Shown: positions 9,003 to 18,822, counted from the first letter of the stretch. The stretch: DNA of 64,000 bases from Streptococcus moroccensis (GCF_030812835.1 NZ_JAUSTM010000003.1:1-64000), one strand, 5' to 3'. Notes: generated from the letters alone by a model not told the origin. Numbers and translations are program-made.

Positions 9003-11540
9003 ATGATGAAACGGATTAGTGATCCAAATATCCAAGAATTTGAAGTTAGACATTTAGAAACAGTCAAACAGGCTGCTTCAGAATGTGTTGTATTATTGAA
9101 ACATGATGGGAGTCTTCCTTGGAAAAACATACCTACAGTAGCTCTCTATGGTAATGGTGCACGTCATACGATAAAAGGTGGAACAGGTTCAGGAGACTTG
9201 GTTGTACGCAACATGCTAAACGTAGAGGAGGCGTTTGAGCAAGCAGGGATTCATGTAACCTCAAAAGCCTGGCTAGATGCCTATGACCAAACTTATTTAT
9301 TTGCACGTCAGCAATTTTTAAATGGAATTCGAGAGCAGGCTAAAGCACAAAACACAAACCCAGTCATGCTTGGTATGGGAAAAGTAATGGATGAACCAAA
9401 CTATGATATCCCATTGGAAGCTATGGGTGACACTGCAGTATATGTATTGTCACGTATCTCGGGTGAAGGGAGCGACCGTCAAGCCACAGAAGGGGATATT
9501 CTGTTAACACCAACTGAGATTCGAGACATCCTTAAGTTAAATCGAACCTATGAGAACTTTATTTTAGTGCTTAATGTTGGGGGTTTGGTCGATTTAACTC
9601 CAGTACTAGAAGTAAAAAACATTTTACTCCTTAGTCAATTGGGAGGCATCACTAGCGAAGTTTTGGTTGATATCCTTAAGGGTGAGTCATATCCTTCTGG
9701 AAAACTAGCTATGACTTGGGCACCCATTGAAAATTACCCATCAACCAATGGGTTTGGAGACCCGGATGATACTAGGTACAATGAGGGCATTTATGTCGGT
9801 TACCGCTATTTCAATACTGTTCAAAAAGTTCCGACCTTTCCATTTGGATATGGCTTAAGTTTTACTCACTTTGAACAGGAATGTCAAGCTGTGGTAGTGT
9901 CTGGAGAAACCGTACAAGTTAAGATTAAGGTTGTAAATACCGGTAACTTTAAAGGAAAGGAAGTCGTCCAGCTCTATTCCCAGGCACCTCAAGGCAGTCT
10001 TGATAAGCCTTCCCAAGAATTGATAGGTTTTGCTAAAACAGAGGAGATAGCACCAGGTCAGAGTGATACCGTATTGATTGAGTGTGACTTAAATCAGCTG
10101 GCCTCCTATTCTTCTGATTTAAGTGCTTATCTTGTTGAAAAAGGAAACTATCAGTTACTCCAAGGGAATAGCTCAGCGACTACTAAAGCTATCGCTAAGT
10201 TAACTTTAAGAGACACTGTAGTTTTATCACAACACACTAAAATTTGTCCAGGATGGGATTTCAATGATTTTGTGCCAGAAACTCGAGCTGAAGATTTTGG
10301 TGATTCTTCAAAATATCATCTAGAGCTTTCGCCTGAAAATTTCGGTCAGTCAAGTATGACTTATTCCCCTGCTTCTCAGGAATTGAAAAAACAGGAAGCA
10401 TTCTCTTGGGATAAGGTGGTCGCTGGCGAACGTTCTGTTGATGATTTTGTCGCTACTTTAACAGATGAGGAACTGGCTTATATGGTTGTTGGGATGTACC
10501 CAGAAGAAGAATCTTTCATGGTCAATGTAGGAGCTTCTTCTCAATCAGTTGCAGGTGCTGCAGGTGAGACCAGCGCTAAATTATCTGATAAGGATGTACC
10601 TACCGTAGTCATGGCTGATGGTCCCGCAGGAGTTAGAATTAGTGAAACCTATAAAATTGTAAATGGTAGAATTAAGCCCACATCCAATCCGTTAGCAGCA
10701 ATGATGGAATTCTTTTCACCAGAAGAATTAGAACAAATGGCTAGTATGGCTCCCCAGCCAACTCAAGAAGAATTAGATGCGGCTACCTATTACCAGTATG
10801 CTACTGCACTCCCTATTGGAACAGCTATAGCCCAAAGTTTGAATCTATCTTTGGCAGAAAATTGTGGTCGAGTTGTTGGTGAGGAAATGACTCTCCATGG
10901 TATTCATCTATGGTTAGCACCTGCCTTGAATATTCAACGCTCTCCTTTGTGTGGTCGTAACTTTGAGTACTATTCTGAAGATCCATTACTAAGTGGCTTA
11001 GTAGCTGCCGCTGTTACAAATGGAGTCCAAAGTCAACCAGGTTGTGGTGTTACTATTAAGCATTTTGCAGCTAATAATCAAGAAACCAACCGTTTTGTTT
11101 CTAATTCGATTGTCAGTGAACGAGCACTGAGAGAAATTTATCTTAAGACCTTTGAAATTTGTGTAAAAGCATCAAATCCGTCAGCAATCATGTCTTCTTA
11201 TAATCTTATCAATGGAGAGCATGCTTGTACTTCAGAGGATTTGTTGACGATTATTTTGAGAGATGAATGGTCTTATAAAGGTATTGTAATGACTGACTGG
11301 TACGCTACTCAAAATATTATGGCAAAGGAATCCGGTCGAACTAATAAACATGATGTTGCTTCTGCACTTGGTTGTGTTCAAGCAGGAAATGATCTTATTA
11401 TGCCGGGTACAGAAGCAGATAAACTTACAATCTTAGAGGCATTGCAGAGTTCCGCACCACCTTATGGTATGACAAGAGGACATCTGCAACGAAATGTTGC
11501 TAACATTTTAAATTGTATTTTAAAATTAGCTGGGAAATAA
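9003..11540 (+). CDS. GH3 beta-glycosidase 1, circularly permuted domain order
   Basis: This encodes 845 residues of glycoside hydrolase family 3 with reversed domain order. The alpha/beta sandwich comes first (ECVVLLKHDGSLPW and GGTGSGDL, about residues 15-240), then a fibronectin-like domain after FPFGYGLSFTHFE (about 277). The TIM barrel is last, with the nucleophile in MTDWYA (Asp765). Ruminococcus albus beta-glucosidase has the same order. The barrel motifs APALNIQRSPLCGRNFEYYSEDP and IKHFAANNQE are intact. About residues 556-600 form an unusual insertion rich in Met, Glu and Gln. There is no signal peptide, so it is cytoplasmic. Beta-glucosidase and beta-xylosidase are both possible. 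It closes the first operon. Confidence 0.9.
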   Translation: MMKRISDPNIQEFEVRHLETVKQAASECVVLLKHDGSLPWKNIPTVALYGNGARHTIKGGTGSGDLVVRNMLNVEEAFEQAGIHVTSKAWLDAYDQTYLFARQQFLNGIREQAKAQNTNPVMLGMGKVMDEPNYDIPLEAMGDTAVYVLSRISGEGSDRQATEGDILLTPTEIRDILKLNRTYENFILVLNVGGLVDLTPVLEVKNILLLSQLGGITSEVLVDILKGESYPSGKLAMTWAPIENYPSTNGFGDPDDTRYNEGIYVGYRYFNTVQKVPTFPFGYGLSFTHFEQECQAVVVSGETVQVKIKVVNTGNFKGKEVVQLYSQAPQGSLDKPSQELIGFAKTEEIAPGQSDTVLIECDLNQLASYSSDLSAYLVEKGNYQLLQGNSSATTKAIAKLTLRDTVVLSQHTKICPGWDFNDFVPETRAEDFGDSSKYHLELSPENFGQSSMTYSPASQELKKQEAFSWDKVVAGERSVDDFVATLTDEELAYMVVGMYPEEESFMVNVGASSQSVAGAAGETSAKLSDKDVPTVVMADGPAGVRISETYKIVNGRIKPTSNPLAAMMEFFSPEELEQMASMAPQPTQEELDAATYYQYATALPIGTAIAQSLNLSLAENCGRVVGEEMTLHGIHLWLAPALNIQRSPLCGRNFEYYSEDPLLSGLVAAAVTNGVQSQPGCGVTIKHFAANNQETNRFVSNSIVSERALREIYLKTFEICVKASNPSAIMSSYNLINGEHACTSEDLLTIILRDEWSYKGIVMTDWYATQNIMAKESGRTNKHDVASALGCVQAGNDLIMPGTEADKLTILEALQSSAPPYGMTRGHLQRNVANILNCILKLAGK

Positions 11541-11572
11541 TGTTGACTAGATAATTCCTTTTGGGGAAGTGC

Positions 11573-11601
11573 TTTCAAAACTTTTTTTAAAATGATATAC
11601 T
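11573..11601 (+). promoter_or_regulatory. Possible promoter of AraC regulator 2
   Basis: TATACT at 11596-11601 lies 17 bp from a weak -35 (TTTCAA, 11573-11578). The spacing is right and the -35 is poor, so this is tentative. Confidence 0.4.
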
Positions 11602-11639
11602 TTAATTAAATACGTTACAGAAAGTTTTATGGTGTACTG

Positions 11640-12803
11640 ATGGATTTTACCTATTTAGACTCTCTATTGTCATTTTATGAAATACCCTTTTGGGTTATTG
11701 ATAGGGGACAGGAGCAGGTGGTGTTTTCTAAACATTCTAGTCCATTAGTAGACTTCAATTTACTGAAGTCTTGCAGACAGGCTTTTAATCAAAATTTATT
11801 ACCATTTATTTATGTTCTAGAAAGTAATCTAGGTTATCTATATTGGAGTAATGGTGCTTATGATTTTGTGGGTGGCCCTCTGCTATTGACTGATTACTCT
11901 GGTTTGTTTCAGCATCAATTACCTGATTTGTTAGATATTAAGCAAATGAGTGTTGCTGAGTGTCGGCAATGTCTAACCATTATTTCTTATTTTTGTAATC
12001 AATCACTTTACCTTTTATCGGACATAGAAGTTCTTTGGGCTCATAATGAGGAGTATTATCATGTGCGAAACCAGGAAATCGATTTTTATCGATTTGAGAA
12101 ATCAGAAAATGAACGGCGTCATGATTCTATAAGCTATGAAACGACCTATTTAAAATTGATTGAAGAAGGCGATGAAAAACGCTTGTTAGACTTCTTTGAC
12201 AATCAAAGTTTAGATGAAAAAAACATTGGAAAAATAGCTGAAACCTCATTTAAGCAAATGGAATATATGGCTGTATCCTCTATAACGTTAGCCTGTCGTG
12301 CAGCCATTAAAGGTGGTCTTAATCCTGAACTTTCTCATGATTTATCAGACTTATACCTACAGAAAATTGCAAAATGCAAGTCTGAAAAAGAGTTAATTGT
12401 AATGACTGGAAAAGCGCAATTTGACTTTTGTAAAGCTGTTGGATCACATAAAGACAGTCGAAGTGATAATATTTTTGTTGAACAGTGTAAGGATTATATT
12501 ACGAATCATTTGTACCAAATCTGTAAAGTTGGAGATATTTCTAAAAAATTAAATATCAGTCGCCCCTATTTATCGACTCTATTTAAAATCTCTGAAGGCA
12601 TTACTATTCAAGAATATATAATGAAAATGCGATGTGAACATGCTGCGGAAATGTTAAGTTATTCTGATGAACCACTCTCTGTTATTGCTGAATATCTTTG
12701 TTTTTCTTCGCAAAGTCATTTTGGCGTACAGTTTAAAAAATTCTATGGGATGACACCCCGTCAGTATCGTCAAAAAAATAAATATATTAAAACGAATATA
12801 TAA
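11640..12803 (+). CDS. AraC/XylS-family transcriptional regulator (glycan locus, regulator 2)
   Basis: This regulator of 387 residues has a C-terminal double helix-turn-helix (ISKKLNISRPYLSTLFK, and a second ending in FGVQFKKFYGMTPRQYR). The segment LACRAAIKGGLNPELSHDLSDLYLQKI aligns with the regulator encoded at 2209-3396, so they share the same ~290-residue sensing part, which I do not recognise as a known sugar-binding fold. The ribosome binding site is weak. It lies between the two halves of the locus and is followed by a strong terminator, so it forms its own unit. It probably activates the genes from 13087 onward, by analogy with regulator 1. Confidence 0.85.
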   Translation: MDFTYLDSLLSFYEIPFWVIDRGQEQVVFSKHSSPLVDFNLLKSCRQAFNQNLLPFIYVLESNLGYLYWSNGAYDFVGGPLLLTDYSGLFQHQLPDLLDIKQMSVAECRQCLTIISYFCNQSLYLLSDIEVLWAHNEEYYHVRNQEIDFYRFEKSENERRHDSISYETTYLKLIEEGDEKRLLDFFDNQSLDEKNIGKIAETSFKQMEYMAVSSITLACRAAIKGGLNPELSHDLSDLYLQKIAKCKSEKELIVMTGKAQFDFCKAVGSHKDSRSDNIFVEQCKDYITNHLYQICKVGDISKKLNISRPYLSTLFKISEGITIQEYIMKMRCEHAAEMLSYSDEPLSVIAEYLCFSSQSHFGVQFKKFYGMTPRQYRQKNKYIKTNI

Positions 12804-12834
12804 GCTTTTGATATTTATAATAGTAAGAAAACAG

Positions 12835-12880
12835 AAACCCTTTAAAAAGACTTAGTTTACAGTATTTTTAAGGGGTTTTT
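12835..12880 (+). terminator. Rho-independent terminator after AraC regulator 2
   Basis: AAACCCTTTAAAAA pairs with TTTTTAAGGGGTTT (14 bp with one G-T pair) across a 16-nt loop and is followed by T residues. Confidence 0.75.
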
Positions 12881-13057
12881 ATTATGAGATTTTTGAAATA
12901 GGTATATGTTCTCTTGACCTGTCTATTGATATTTTGAGTAAGTGTAACCTATCTCTTTTAGTTTTAAAATCGCGATTCAATTCGGAAAAAAGTTCAGATA
13001 TAATAAAAAGTAGACATCTGTAATATTTTTAAAGGGTCTTATATTTTAAAATGGTAT

Positions 13058-13071
13058 TGAAAACGTTTTTA
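13058..13071 (+). promoter_or_regulatory. CcpA cre-like site before GH3 gene 2
   Basis: TGAAAACGTTTTTA matches the cre consensus TGWAANCGNTNWCA at all but one defined position. It lies 15 bp before the start codon, just ahead of the AAAGGAG site. A possible -10 (TATAAT, 12999-13004) lies upstream with a poor -35. Binding here would block transcription. Confidence 0.5.
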
Positions 13072-13086
13072 TTAAAGGAGTAACTT

Positions 13087-15723
13087 ATGTCTGAATTTGA
13101 TTTTTTAGCTTCAATACCTCGTGGCAAAGATGATAAACCGTTTTTGCTCAGTTTTGGGGAAGTGATTTATAATTTTAACGATATTGATGGACTCTATACA
13201 ATGCTTGATAAAGATTTTTCGGGTTGTATTATTTTTAATTTCAGTAAAGATATGAATTCTGATAGGGTAGGGAGTGTTGAAGTTGATGGAGTACCTGTTA
13301 CTAATATTTACCTTAAAAAACTTGCTGTAATGGGTAATATGTGGGCATTGGCGGTCAAAGTTCGTGGTTTAATAAGTGAGTATGATCGTACCTACACATT
13401 AACTATTAAAGATTTTGTTGATACAGATGGAAACACAATGGAACCTCAGGATATTGAAGTAAAAACTCCACCTCAAGTCTATCCGGAGGAAAGGTTCGAG
13501 GAACATGAATCAATTGCTTATCAGGTAGCTCAAGAAGGCATCGTTTTATTAGAAAATAAAGAGGGTATCTTACCTTTAGCTTCTCAACAAACTATTAATT
13601 TGTTTGGTAAGGGAATATTTCAATTTCGAGTTGGAGCAGTAGGAGCTGGGAAGATTAATCCACGATACATCAAAAATATTGTTGATGCGATCAAGGAAGA
13701 CAATGATTATCAATTAAATGAAAATCTGATTGAATTTTACCGTTGTGATGAGGATAAGTTGCCACCACAAAATCTACTGGACGAAGCCAAAGAATTATCA
13801 AATACCGCTATTATGTTAATCACTCGTAGTTCAGGTGAGAATATTGATAATACAACAGAAAAAGGGGAGTACTACCTTTCAGAAGAAGAAGATACCTTGT
13901 TAAGCAAACTCTCTGAGACTTTTGAGAATGTTATTGTAATCCTAAATGTAGGCTATCCAATTTATACTGGTTTTGTTCAAAAATATGGAATTAAGGGTCT
14001 AGTATATTCTGGTTATGGTGGAATGTTGGGAGGCCCAGCGTTATGGGATACCTTGACGGGAAAAGTAGCTCCATCTGGTAAGTTAACAGATACTTGGGCA
14101 AACTATTTAGATATTCCGTCGAGCCAAAATTTTTACGATGCTGCAGGAGTTGAAAGACTAGATGCTAATTCACAGCAGTACATTAATACAGTCTATGAAG
14201 AAGATATTTATGTTGGGTACCGCTATTTTGATACCTTCAATAAGCCTGTAGAGTACCCATTTGGCTATGGTTTAACTTATACATCATTTGAAATTGAATC
14301 TAAACAATTAAATTTTAATCCAAAAATTGGTTTAGAACTAGAGGTAGAAGTTACAAATACGGGTCAAGATTCTGGTAAAGAGGTTGTTCAAGTTTACATT
14401 GGTCATCCTAGAAATAATTTAGAAAAACCAAAGAAAATTTTAGTTGCCTTCGAAAAAACATCGTGCTTATTTGCAAAAGAAAAAGAGCAAGTCGTCTTTA
14501 ATATACCACTTCAGCATATGATGCTTTACAATCCAGAAGAGTCAGCCTATATGCTAGAAGCAGGTACCTTTACAGTTTATTTAGGCAATGATGTAAATGC
14601 GACAGAAATCGGAGCATTTTGTGTAGAAAAAGATACCATTCTTCGTAAAGTAGAGCATCTAATGACACCCCCAATTGAATTTACTCTATTAAGTCAAAAT
14701 GAACCCGAACAAAGTTACCCTCAAGGAAAGTTAAGCGGAATTACTGATGAAGAAGATTTTTCTTATCTGACTCCAAGACGACAATATAAACCAAAATTTT
14801 CAGGTAAAAAACCTAACCAAAAATTAACGTATCAAGATGTAAAAGAAAACCCTCAATTGGTTGAAGATTTTGTCGCTCAATTCTCTGTTGAAGAATTAGC
14901 TAGACTATCAATCTGTGGTTCTGCAGGTTGGGGTATGGAAGGAATTGGAGAGGCTGGTCATGTTGTCGGCATCGAAGGCTATGATTTTCCTGAATTACTG
15001 GTTGCTGACGGTAATAGTGGCGTAAATATACATGCCACAAATATTGGTATGCCTTCGAGTGTAACTGTATCTTCTAGTTTCAATAAGGAATTGAGCCAAG
15101 AAGTCGGTAAAGTGATAGGGCTAGAAGCCAAAAGCTTAGGTATTCCCCTTATTTTAGCACCGGCCTTCAATATTCATCGCAATCCTTTAAATGGCCGTCA
15201 TCCAGAATACTATAGTGAGGATCCTTATCAAGCAGGCATGATGGCAGGCTATTACGCTAAGGGGATGGAATCTGTTGGAGTAGCAACAAGTATGAAACAC
15301 TTGATTGCTAATAATTGTGAATCAAGTCGCAAACGAAATCATAGTATCTTGTCGGAGAGAGCTATTCGTGACATCTATTTTAAAGTTTTCGAATTGGCCA
15401 TGGAAGTGCAGATGCCTGCTTCAATTATGACAGCCTATAATGCATGTAATGGATCGCCAACTGCTTCTGATTCAGAATTGATTCAAGGACTTCTCAGACG
15501 AGAAATCGGTTTTGATGGTTTTGTTATGACCGACTGGACTACTTACGATACAGTTCCTATTGTTGATATGATAAAAGCTGGTAATACCTGGATAACACCT
15601 GGCTCCCTAGATGAAACCTATACAAGTCAAATTATTGACGCGGTTAATAATGGTAATTTAAATCTGTTGCAACTTCAAGAAAATGTTAGCTGGCTCATTA
15701 AAACGATGATTCGATACGTGTGA
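13087..15723 (+). CDS. GH3 beta-glycosidase 2, circularly permuted, with extra N-terminal domain
   Basis: This encodes 878 residues of family GH3, again with reversed order. Residues 1-140 are an additional domain, apparently beta-rich, that I do not recognise. The alpha/beta sandwich follows (AQEGIVLLENKEGILPL), then a fibronectin-like domain after YPFGYGLTYTSFE. The C-terminal TIM barrel carries APAFNIHRNPLNGRHPEYYSEDP, MKHLIANNCE and the nucleophile in VMTDWTTYD (Asp816). There is no signal peptide. It starts the second operon, after a cre site, and is followed 10 bp later by an esterase gene. Likely activities are beta-glucosidase or beta-xylosidase on imported oligosaccharides. Confidence 0.9.
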   Translation: MSEFDFLASIPRGKDDKPFLLSFGEVIYNFNDIDGLYTMLDKDFSGCIIFNFSKDMNSDRVGSVEVDGVPVTNIYLKKLAVMGNMWALAVKVRGLISEYDRTYTLTIKDFVDTDGNTMEPQDIEVKTPPQVYPEERFEEHESIAYQVAQEGIVLLENKEGILPLASQQTINLFGKGIFQFRVGAVGAGKINPRYIKNIVDAIKEDNDYQLNENLIEFYRCDEDKLPPQNLLDEAKELSNTAIMLITRSSGENIDNTTEKGEYYLSEEEDTLLSKLSETFENVIVILNVGYPIYTGFVQKYGIKGLVYSGYGGMLGGPALWDTLTGKVAPSGKLTDTWANYLDIPSSQNFYDAAGVERLDANSQQYINTVYEEDIYVGYRYFDTFNKPVEYPFGYGLTYTSFEIESKQLNFNPKIGLELEVEVTNTGQDSGKEVVQVYIGHPRNNLEKPKKILVAFEKTSCLFAKEKEQVVFNIPLQHMMLYNPEESAYMLEAGTFTVYLGNDVNATEIGAFCVEKDTILRKVEHLMTPPIEFTLLSQNEPEQSYPQGKLSGITDEEDFSYLTPRRQYKPKFSGKKPNQKLTYQDVKENPQLVEDFVAQFSVEELARLSICGSAGWGMEGIGEAGHVVGIEGYDFPELLVADGNSGVNIHATNIGMPSSVTVSSSFNKELSQEVGKVIGLEAKSLGIPLILAPAFNIHRNPLNGRHPEYYSEDPYQAGMMAGYYAKGMESVGVATSMKHLIANNCESSRKRNHSILSERAIRDIYFKVFELAMEVQMPASIMTAYNACNGSPTASDSELIQGLLRREIGFDGFVMTDWTTYDTVPIVDMIKAGNTWITPGSLDETYTSQIIDAVNNGNLNLLQLQENVSWLIKTMIRYV

Positions 15724-15733
15724 GGTAACGTTT

Positions 15734-16696
15734 ATGAAACAATTTAATACTCTATTATGGACAAAGGATGAGTATTCGTATTCAACTGTTGGAAGTTTTA
15801 TTCCAAGTATCACAGCTTATTTACATGAAGATAATAAGCCTCGTCCAGCTTTACTTGTTGTTCCCGGGGGTGGGTATAGGATAGTTTCACCCACTGAGGG
15901 TGAGATAGTTGCTAGGAAATTTTATGATATGGGTTACCAAACTTTTGTGGTGACCTATTCAGTAAATATTAGTAATGAACCTTTGTTTTTACAACCCTTA
16001 AAAGATTTATCAAAAGCTGTACAACTGGTGAGGAAAAAATCAGATGAGTGGCTTGTCGATAGGAAGAAAGTTTATGTCTGTGGATTTTCAGCCGGAGCTC
16101 ATTTGGCCGGAAGCTTAGCAGTACATTATAATCATAAGGATATTAATTGTCAGGGAGAAAACAGACCAGATAAAGTCATTTTATCTTATCCGGTAGTTAC
16201 ATCAGGAGAATTTGCCCATAGGGATTCTTTTGTAGCCTTACTAGGTGAGGCCCCATCGCAATCAGATTTAGACTTCTTATCAATTGAAAAAAATGTCTCA
16301 TCAACTACACCTCCTATGTTCATTTGGCAAACTCGAACTGACGAGACTGTATCTGTAGAAAATTCATATCTTCTCGTTCAAGCTTGTTTGAAAGCAGGAG
16401 TTTCCTTTGAACATCATGTTTTTAATGAAGGTCCTCATGGTTGCTCTTTGGCTGATGAAAAATGGGCTAATGGAGATTATAAAGGATCTTATACCCTTCA
16501 GCAATTTCAAGATTATTTTGAATATTGTTTGGAAAATGAGATTGTACCTGCGCCACCATTTTCTACTTTTGCTGATTTTCCAAAAGGGACAAATTTTGCT
16601 GACCTCCTACTGTCAGGGATGAAAGAGCATATGGCTCCTAAACCAATACCTAGTGTTAGTGTTTGGCCTAAATTAGTTAAAAATTGGTTAGATTAA
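15734..16696 (+). CDS. Alpha/beta-hydrolase, carbohydrate esterase-like
   Basis: This is an esterase of 320 residues. The oxyanion motif VVPGGGYR and the nucleophile elbow CGFSAGAHLAGSL are clear. The likely Asp (QTRTDETV) and His (NEGPHGCSLAD) complete the triad. The VPGGGYxxVSPTEGE pattern is common in acetylxylan/feruloyl-type esterases encoded near glycosidase genes. There is no signal peptide, so it would deacylate imported sugars. It is co-transcribed with the GH3 gene 10 bp upstream and followed by a terminator. The acyl group removed cannot be told from sequence. Confidence 0.85.
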   Translation: MKQFNTLLWTKDEYSYSTVGSFIPSITAYLHEDNKPRPALLVVPGGGYRIVSPTEGEIVARKFYDMGYQTFVVTYSVNISNEPLFLQPLKDLSKAVQLVRKKSDEWLVDRKKVYVCGFSAGAHLAGSLAVHYNHKDINCQGENRPDKVILSYPVVTSGEFAHRDSFVALLGEAPSQSDLDFLSIEKNVSSTTPPMFIWQTRTDETVSVENSYLLVQACLKAGVSFEHHVFNEGPHGCSLADEKWANGDYKGSYTLQQFQDYFEYCLENEIVPAPPFSTFADFPKGTNFADLLLSGMKEHMAPKPIPSVSVWPKLVKNWLD

Positions 16697-16792
16697 TTCC
16701 TGGCCATAAACCTTTTAAATCACTGAAATATTTTTATTCAAATTCTCTACAATTTTAAAATGAATAGAGTCATAAATTGGAATAACACGATG

Positions 16793-16828
16793 AGAAGAAC
16801 GCTGCTATTTTGTGGCGTTCTTCTTTTT
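16793..16828 (+). terminator. Rho-independent terminator after the esterase gene
   Basis: AGAAGAACGC and GCGTTCTTCT form a perfect 10-bp stem with a 12-nt loop, followed by a T tract. Confidence 0.85.
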
Positions 16829-16950
16829 AATGCTAGATTTGATTTGGAAAAAAATTAGAGATAATTTTTACTTTATTTTAAAAACATTAATAACAAAAAA
16901 TTTACAATGATAATATTTAAAACAATAAAAACTCAGTATACTTGAATAGA

Positions 16951-16964
16951 AGTAAGCGTTTTCT
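16951..16964 (+). promoter_or_regulatory. CcpA cre-like site before the GH43-like gene
   Basis: AGTAAGCGTTTTCT fits the cre consensus at most positions. Its reverse complement shares AGAAAACGCTTAC with the site at 30380. It sits between a possible -10 (TATACT, 16937-16942) and the start codon. Confidence 0.5.
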
Positions 16965-16977
16965 AAGTGGAGGTTTC

Positions 16978-18795
16978 ATGACAAACTATTTTTGTAATCC
17001 TATCAATATTGATTATAGGTATCAATATTACAAGAATAACACCAATGCTTTCAATAGTCTCTATAAGAGGTTTCGAGAAGCTGCTGATCCAACATTAATA
17101 AATTTTAATGGTGAGTACTATTTGTTTCTCTCTATGACAGCTGGTTTTTATTCTAGTTCAGATTTAAAATCGTGGAAATTTTATCCTTACCAAGGTGATA
17201 TACCAATCTACAATTATGCACCTGATGTCTGTGAAATCAATGGTTATCTCTATTTTTCTAGCTCAGAAATGACAGAACCAACAATTTTTTACAGAAGTAA
17301 GGATCCAAAGACTGAACCTTTTGAACCAGTAGGAGGGAGTTTTCCTATTTGGGATTCTCATCTATTTGAGGACGATGATGGGAGAGTGTATTGCTATTGG
17401 GGATGTTCCAATCAAGAACCAATCTATGGTGTTGAAATGGATATCGAAAAAATGGAACCTAGGGGTGACAAAATTGCATTAATTTACTCCGATATAAATA
17501 ATAACGGTTTCGAGCGATTTGGTGAAAACCATATCCCTCCTAAGACAGAGGAACAAATCTCAAAATCTGTTGAGGAAATGTTGGTATTCGTAAAACAAAA
17601 ATATACGGACCAAGAAATTGAACAGGATCAGACGGATGATGCAATTCGGGAAATGCTTAGAGGATACTTGGGGAACAGCCCTTATATCGAAGGAGCTTGG
17701 ATGACAAAACACGAAAGAAAGTATTATTTACAATATGCAATTCCAGGCACTCAGTACAACATTTATGGTGATGCTGTTTATGTAGGTTTACATCCCTTAG
17801 GTCCTTTTACAAAGGCAAAAAATAATCCCTATTCTTACTTCCCTACAGGTTTTATTACGGGAGCAGGTCACGGTTCTACCTTAAAAGATAATGCCAATCG
17901 ATTTTGGCATACCTCTACCATGAGGATTAGTCAAAATGGAGAATTTGAACGTAGAATTGGAATGTGGCATGCCGGTTTTGATCAAGATGGTGAACTTTTC
18001 TGTGATCAACGCTTTGGTGACTGGCCTATTCGTTTTGGCGCTAATCCTTTTGAGGGCCCGGACATGTTGTTGCTTTCATATAAGAAGACTGTTACTGCCT
18101 CATCAGGAATTGGAATAGAGAATATAGTTAATGAAGATATCCGAAATTATTGGGAGGCTGCTTCCAATGCAGAAGGAGAGTGGATAGAGATTGATTTGGG
18201 TCAGATTCAAACAGTTCAAGGAATTCAAATCAATTTTGCAGATGATGATTTCGAATATCATTTAGATACGGGTCTCTGTCCCATTGAAAAGGGATCGGAT
18301 GCTGAGCGTTATTTAGATACTCAGAAAGAGGTTATTCAATGGCGACTAGAAGGTTCCCTAGATGGTGAGACCTTTGAAGTTATTAAAGACAAATGGGATG
18401 CTAATACTGATTTACCACATGATTTTATTGAATTAGAATGGTCTTCAAAATACCGCTTTATCAGGCTTACCATTCGTCAAGTTCCTTATGGAGTTACACC
18501 AAAAATATCTGGACTTAGAATTTTTGGACGAGGTAATGGTGAACAACCAGCTAAAGCAAGTTCAATACAAGCAGAACTAAAATCACCAATTGATTTACAC
18601 TTATCTTGGCAAGGGGAGACAAGGGCCAATATTCTTTGGGGACACGACCGTGATAAACTTTATCATAGCCGATTAAACTTTGAGGGTAACGATTGCCAGA
18701 TAGGTGCTCTTACCTCTGAACAAGCTATCTATGTTCGCATAGATACTTTCAATGAAGCGGGTGTCACACAAGGTGACGTTGTTAAAATACGATAA
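16978..18795 (+). CDS. GH43-like glycosidase with C-terminal discoidin-type (F5/8C) domain
   Basis: This enzyme of 605 residues begins with a five-bladed beta-propeller. The expected clan GH-F acids are visible: Asp in REAADPTLI, Asp in PIWDSHLFEDDDG and Glu in SPYIEGAWM. From about residue 365 a galactose-binding-like F5/8 type C domain follows (WIEIDLGQIQTVQGIQINF, FIRLTIRQVPYGVTP), and then a short fibronectin-like end. There is no signal peptide. A TTG start at 16942 would overlap the cre site; ATG 16978 follows GTGGAGG and is preferred. Arabinofuranosidase, xylosidase and galactosidase activities all occur in this family. It starts the transporter 2 operon. Confidence 0.85.
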   Translation: MTNYFCNPINIDYRYQYYKNNTNAFNSLYKRFREAADPTLINFNGEYYLFLSMTAGFYSSSDLKSWKFYPYQGDIPIYNYAPDVCEINGYLYFSSSEMTEPTIFYRSKDPKTEPFEPVGGSFPIWDSHLFEDDDGRVYCYWGCSNQEPIYGVEMDIEKMEPRGDKIALIYSDINNNGFERFGENHIPPKTEEQISKSVEEMLVFVKQKYTDQEIEQDQTDDAIREMLRGYLGNSPYIEGAWMTKHERKYYLQYAIPGTQYNIYGDAVYVGLHPLGPFTKAKNNPYSYFPTGFITGAGHGSTLKDNANRFWHTSTMRISQNGEFERRIGMWHAGFDQDGELFCDQRFGDWPIRFGANPFEGPDMLLLSYKKTVTASSGIGIENIVNEDIRNYWEAASNAEGEWIEIDLGQIQTVQGIQINFADDDFEYHLDTGLCPIEKGSDAERYLDTQKEVIQWRLEGSLDGETFEVIKDKWDANTDLPHDFIELEWSSKYRFIRLTIRQVPYGVTPKISGLRIFGRGNGEQPAKASSIQAELKSPIDLHLSWQGETRANILWGHDRDKLYHSRLNFEGNDCQIGALTSEQAIYVRIDTFNEAGVTQGDVVKIR

Positions 18796-18822
18796 AAAAT
18801 ATATTTTAGAAAGGAGAACAAA

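Noticed and set aside
16845..16915. AAAAAATTA...GATAAT repeats as an AraC operator before the GH43-like gene
   Set aside because: The copies are about 49 bp apart and consist of AT-rich sequence expected by chance here.
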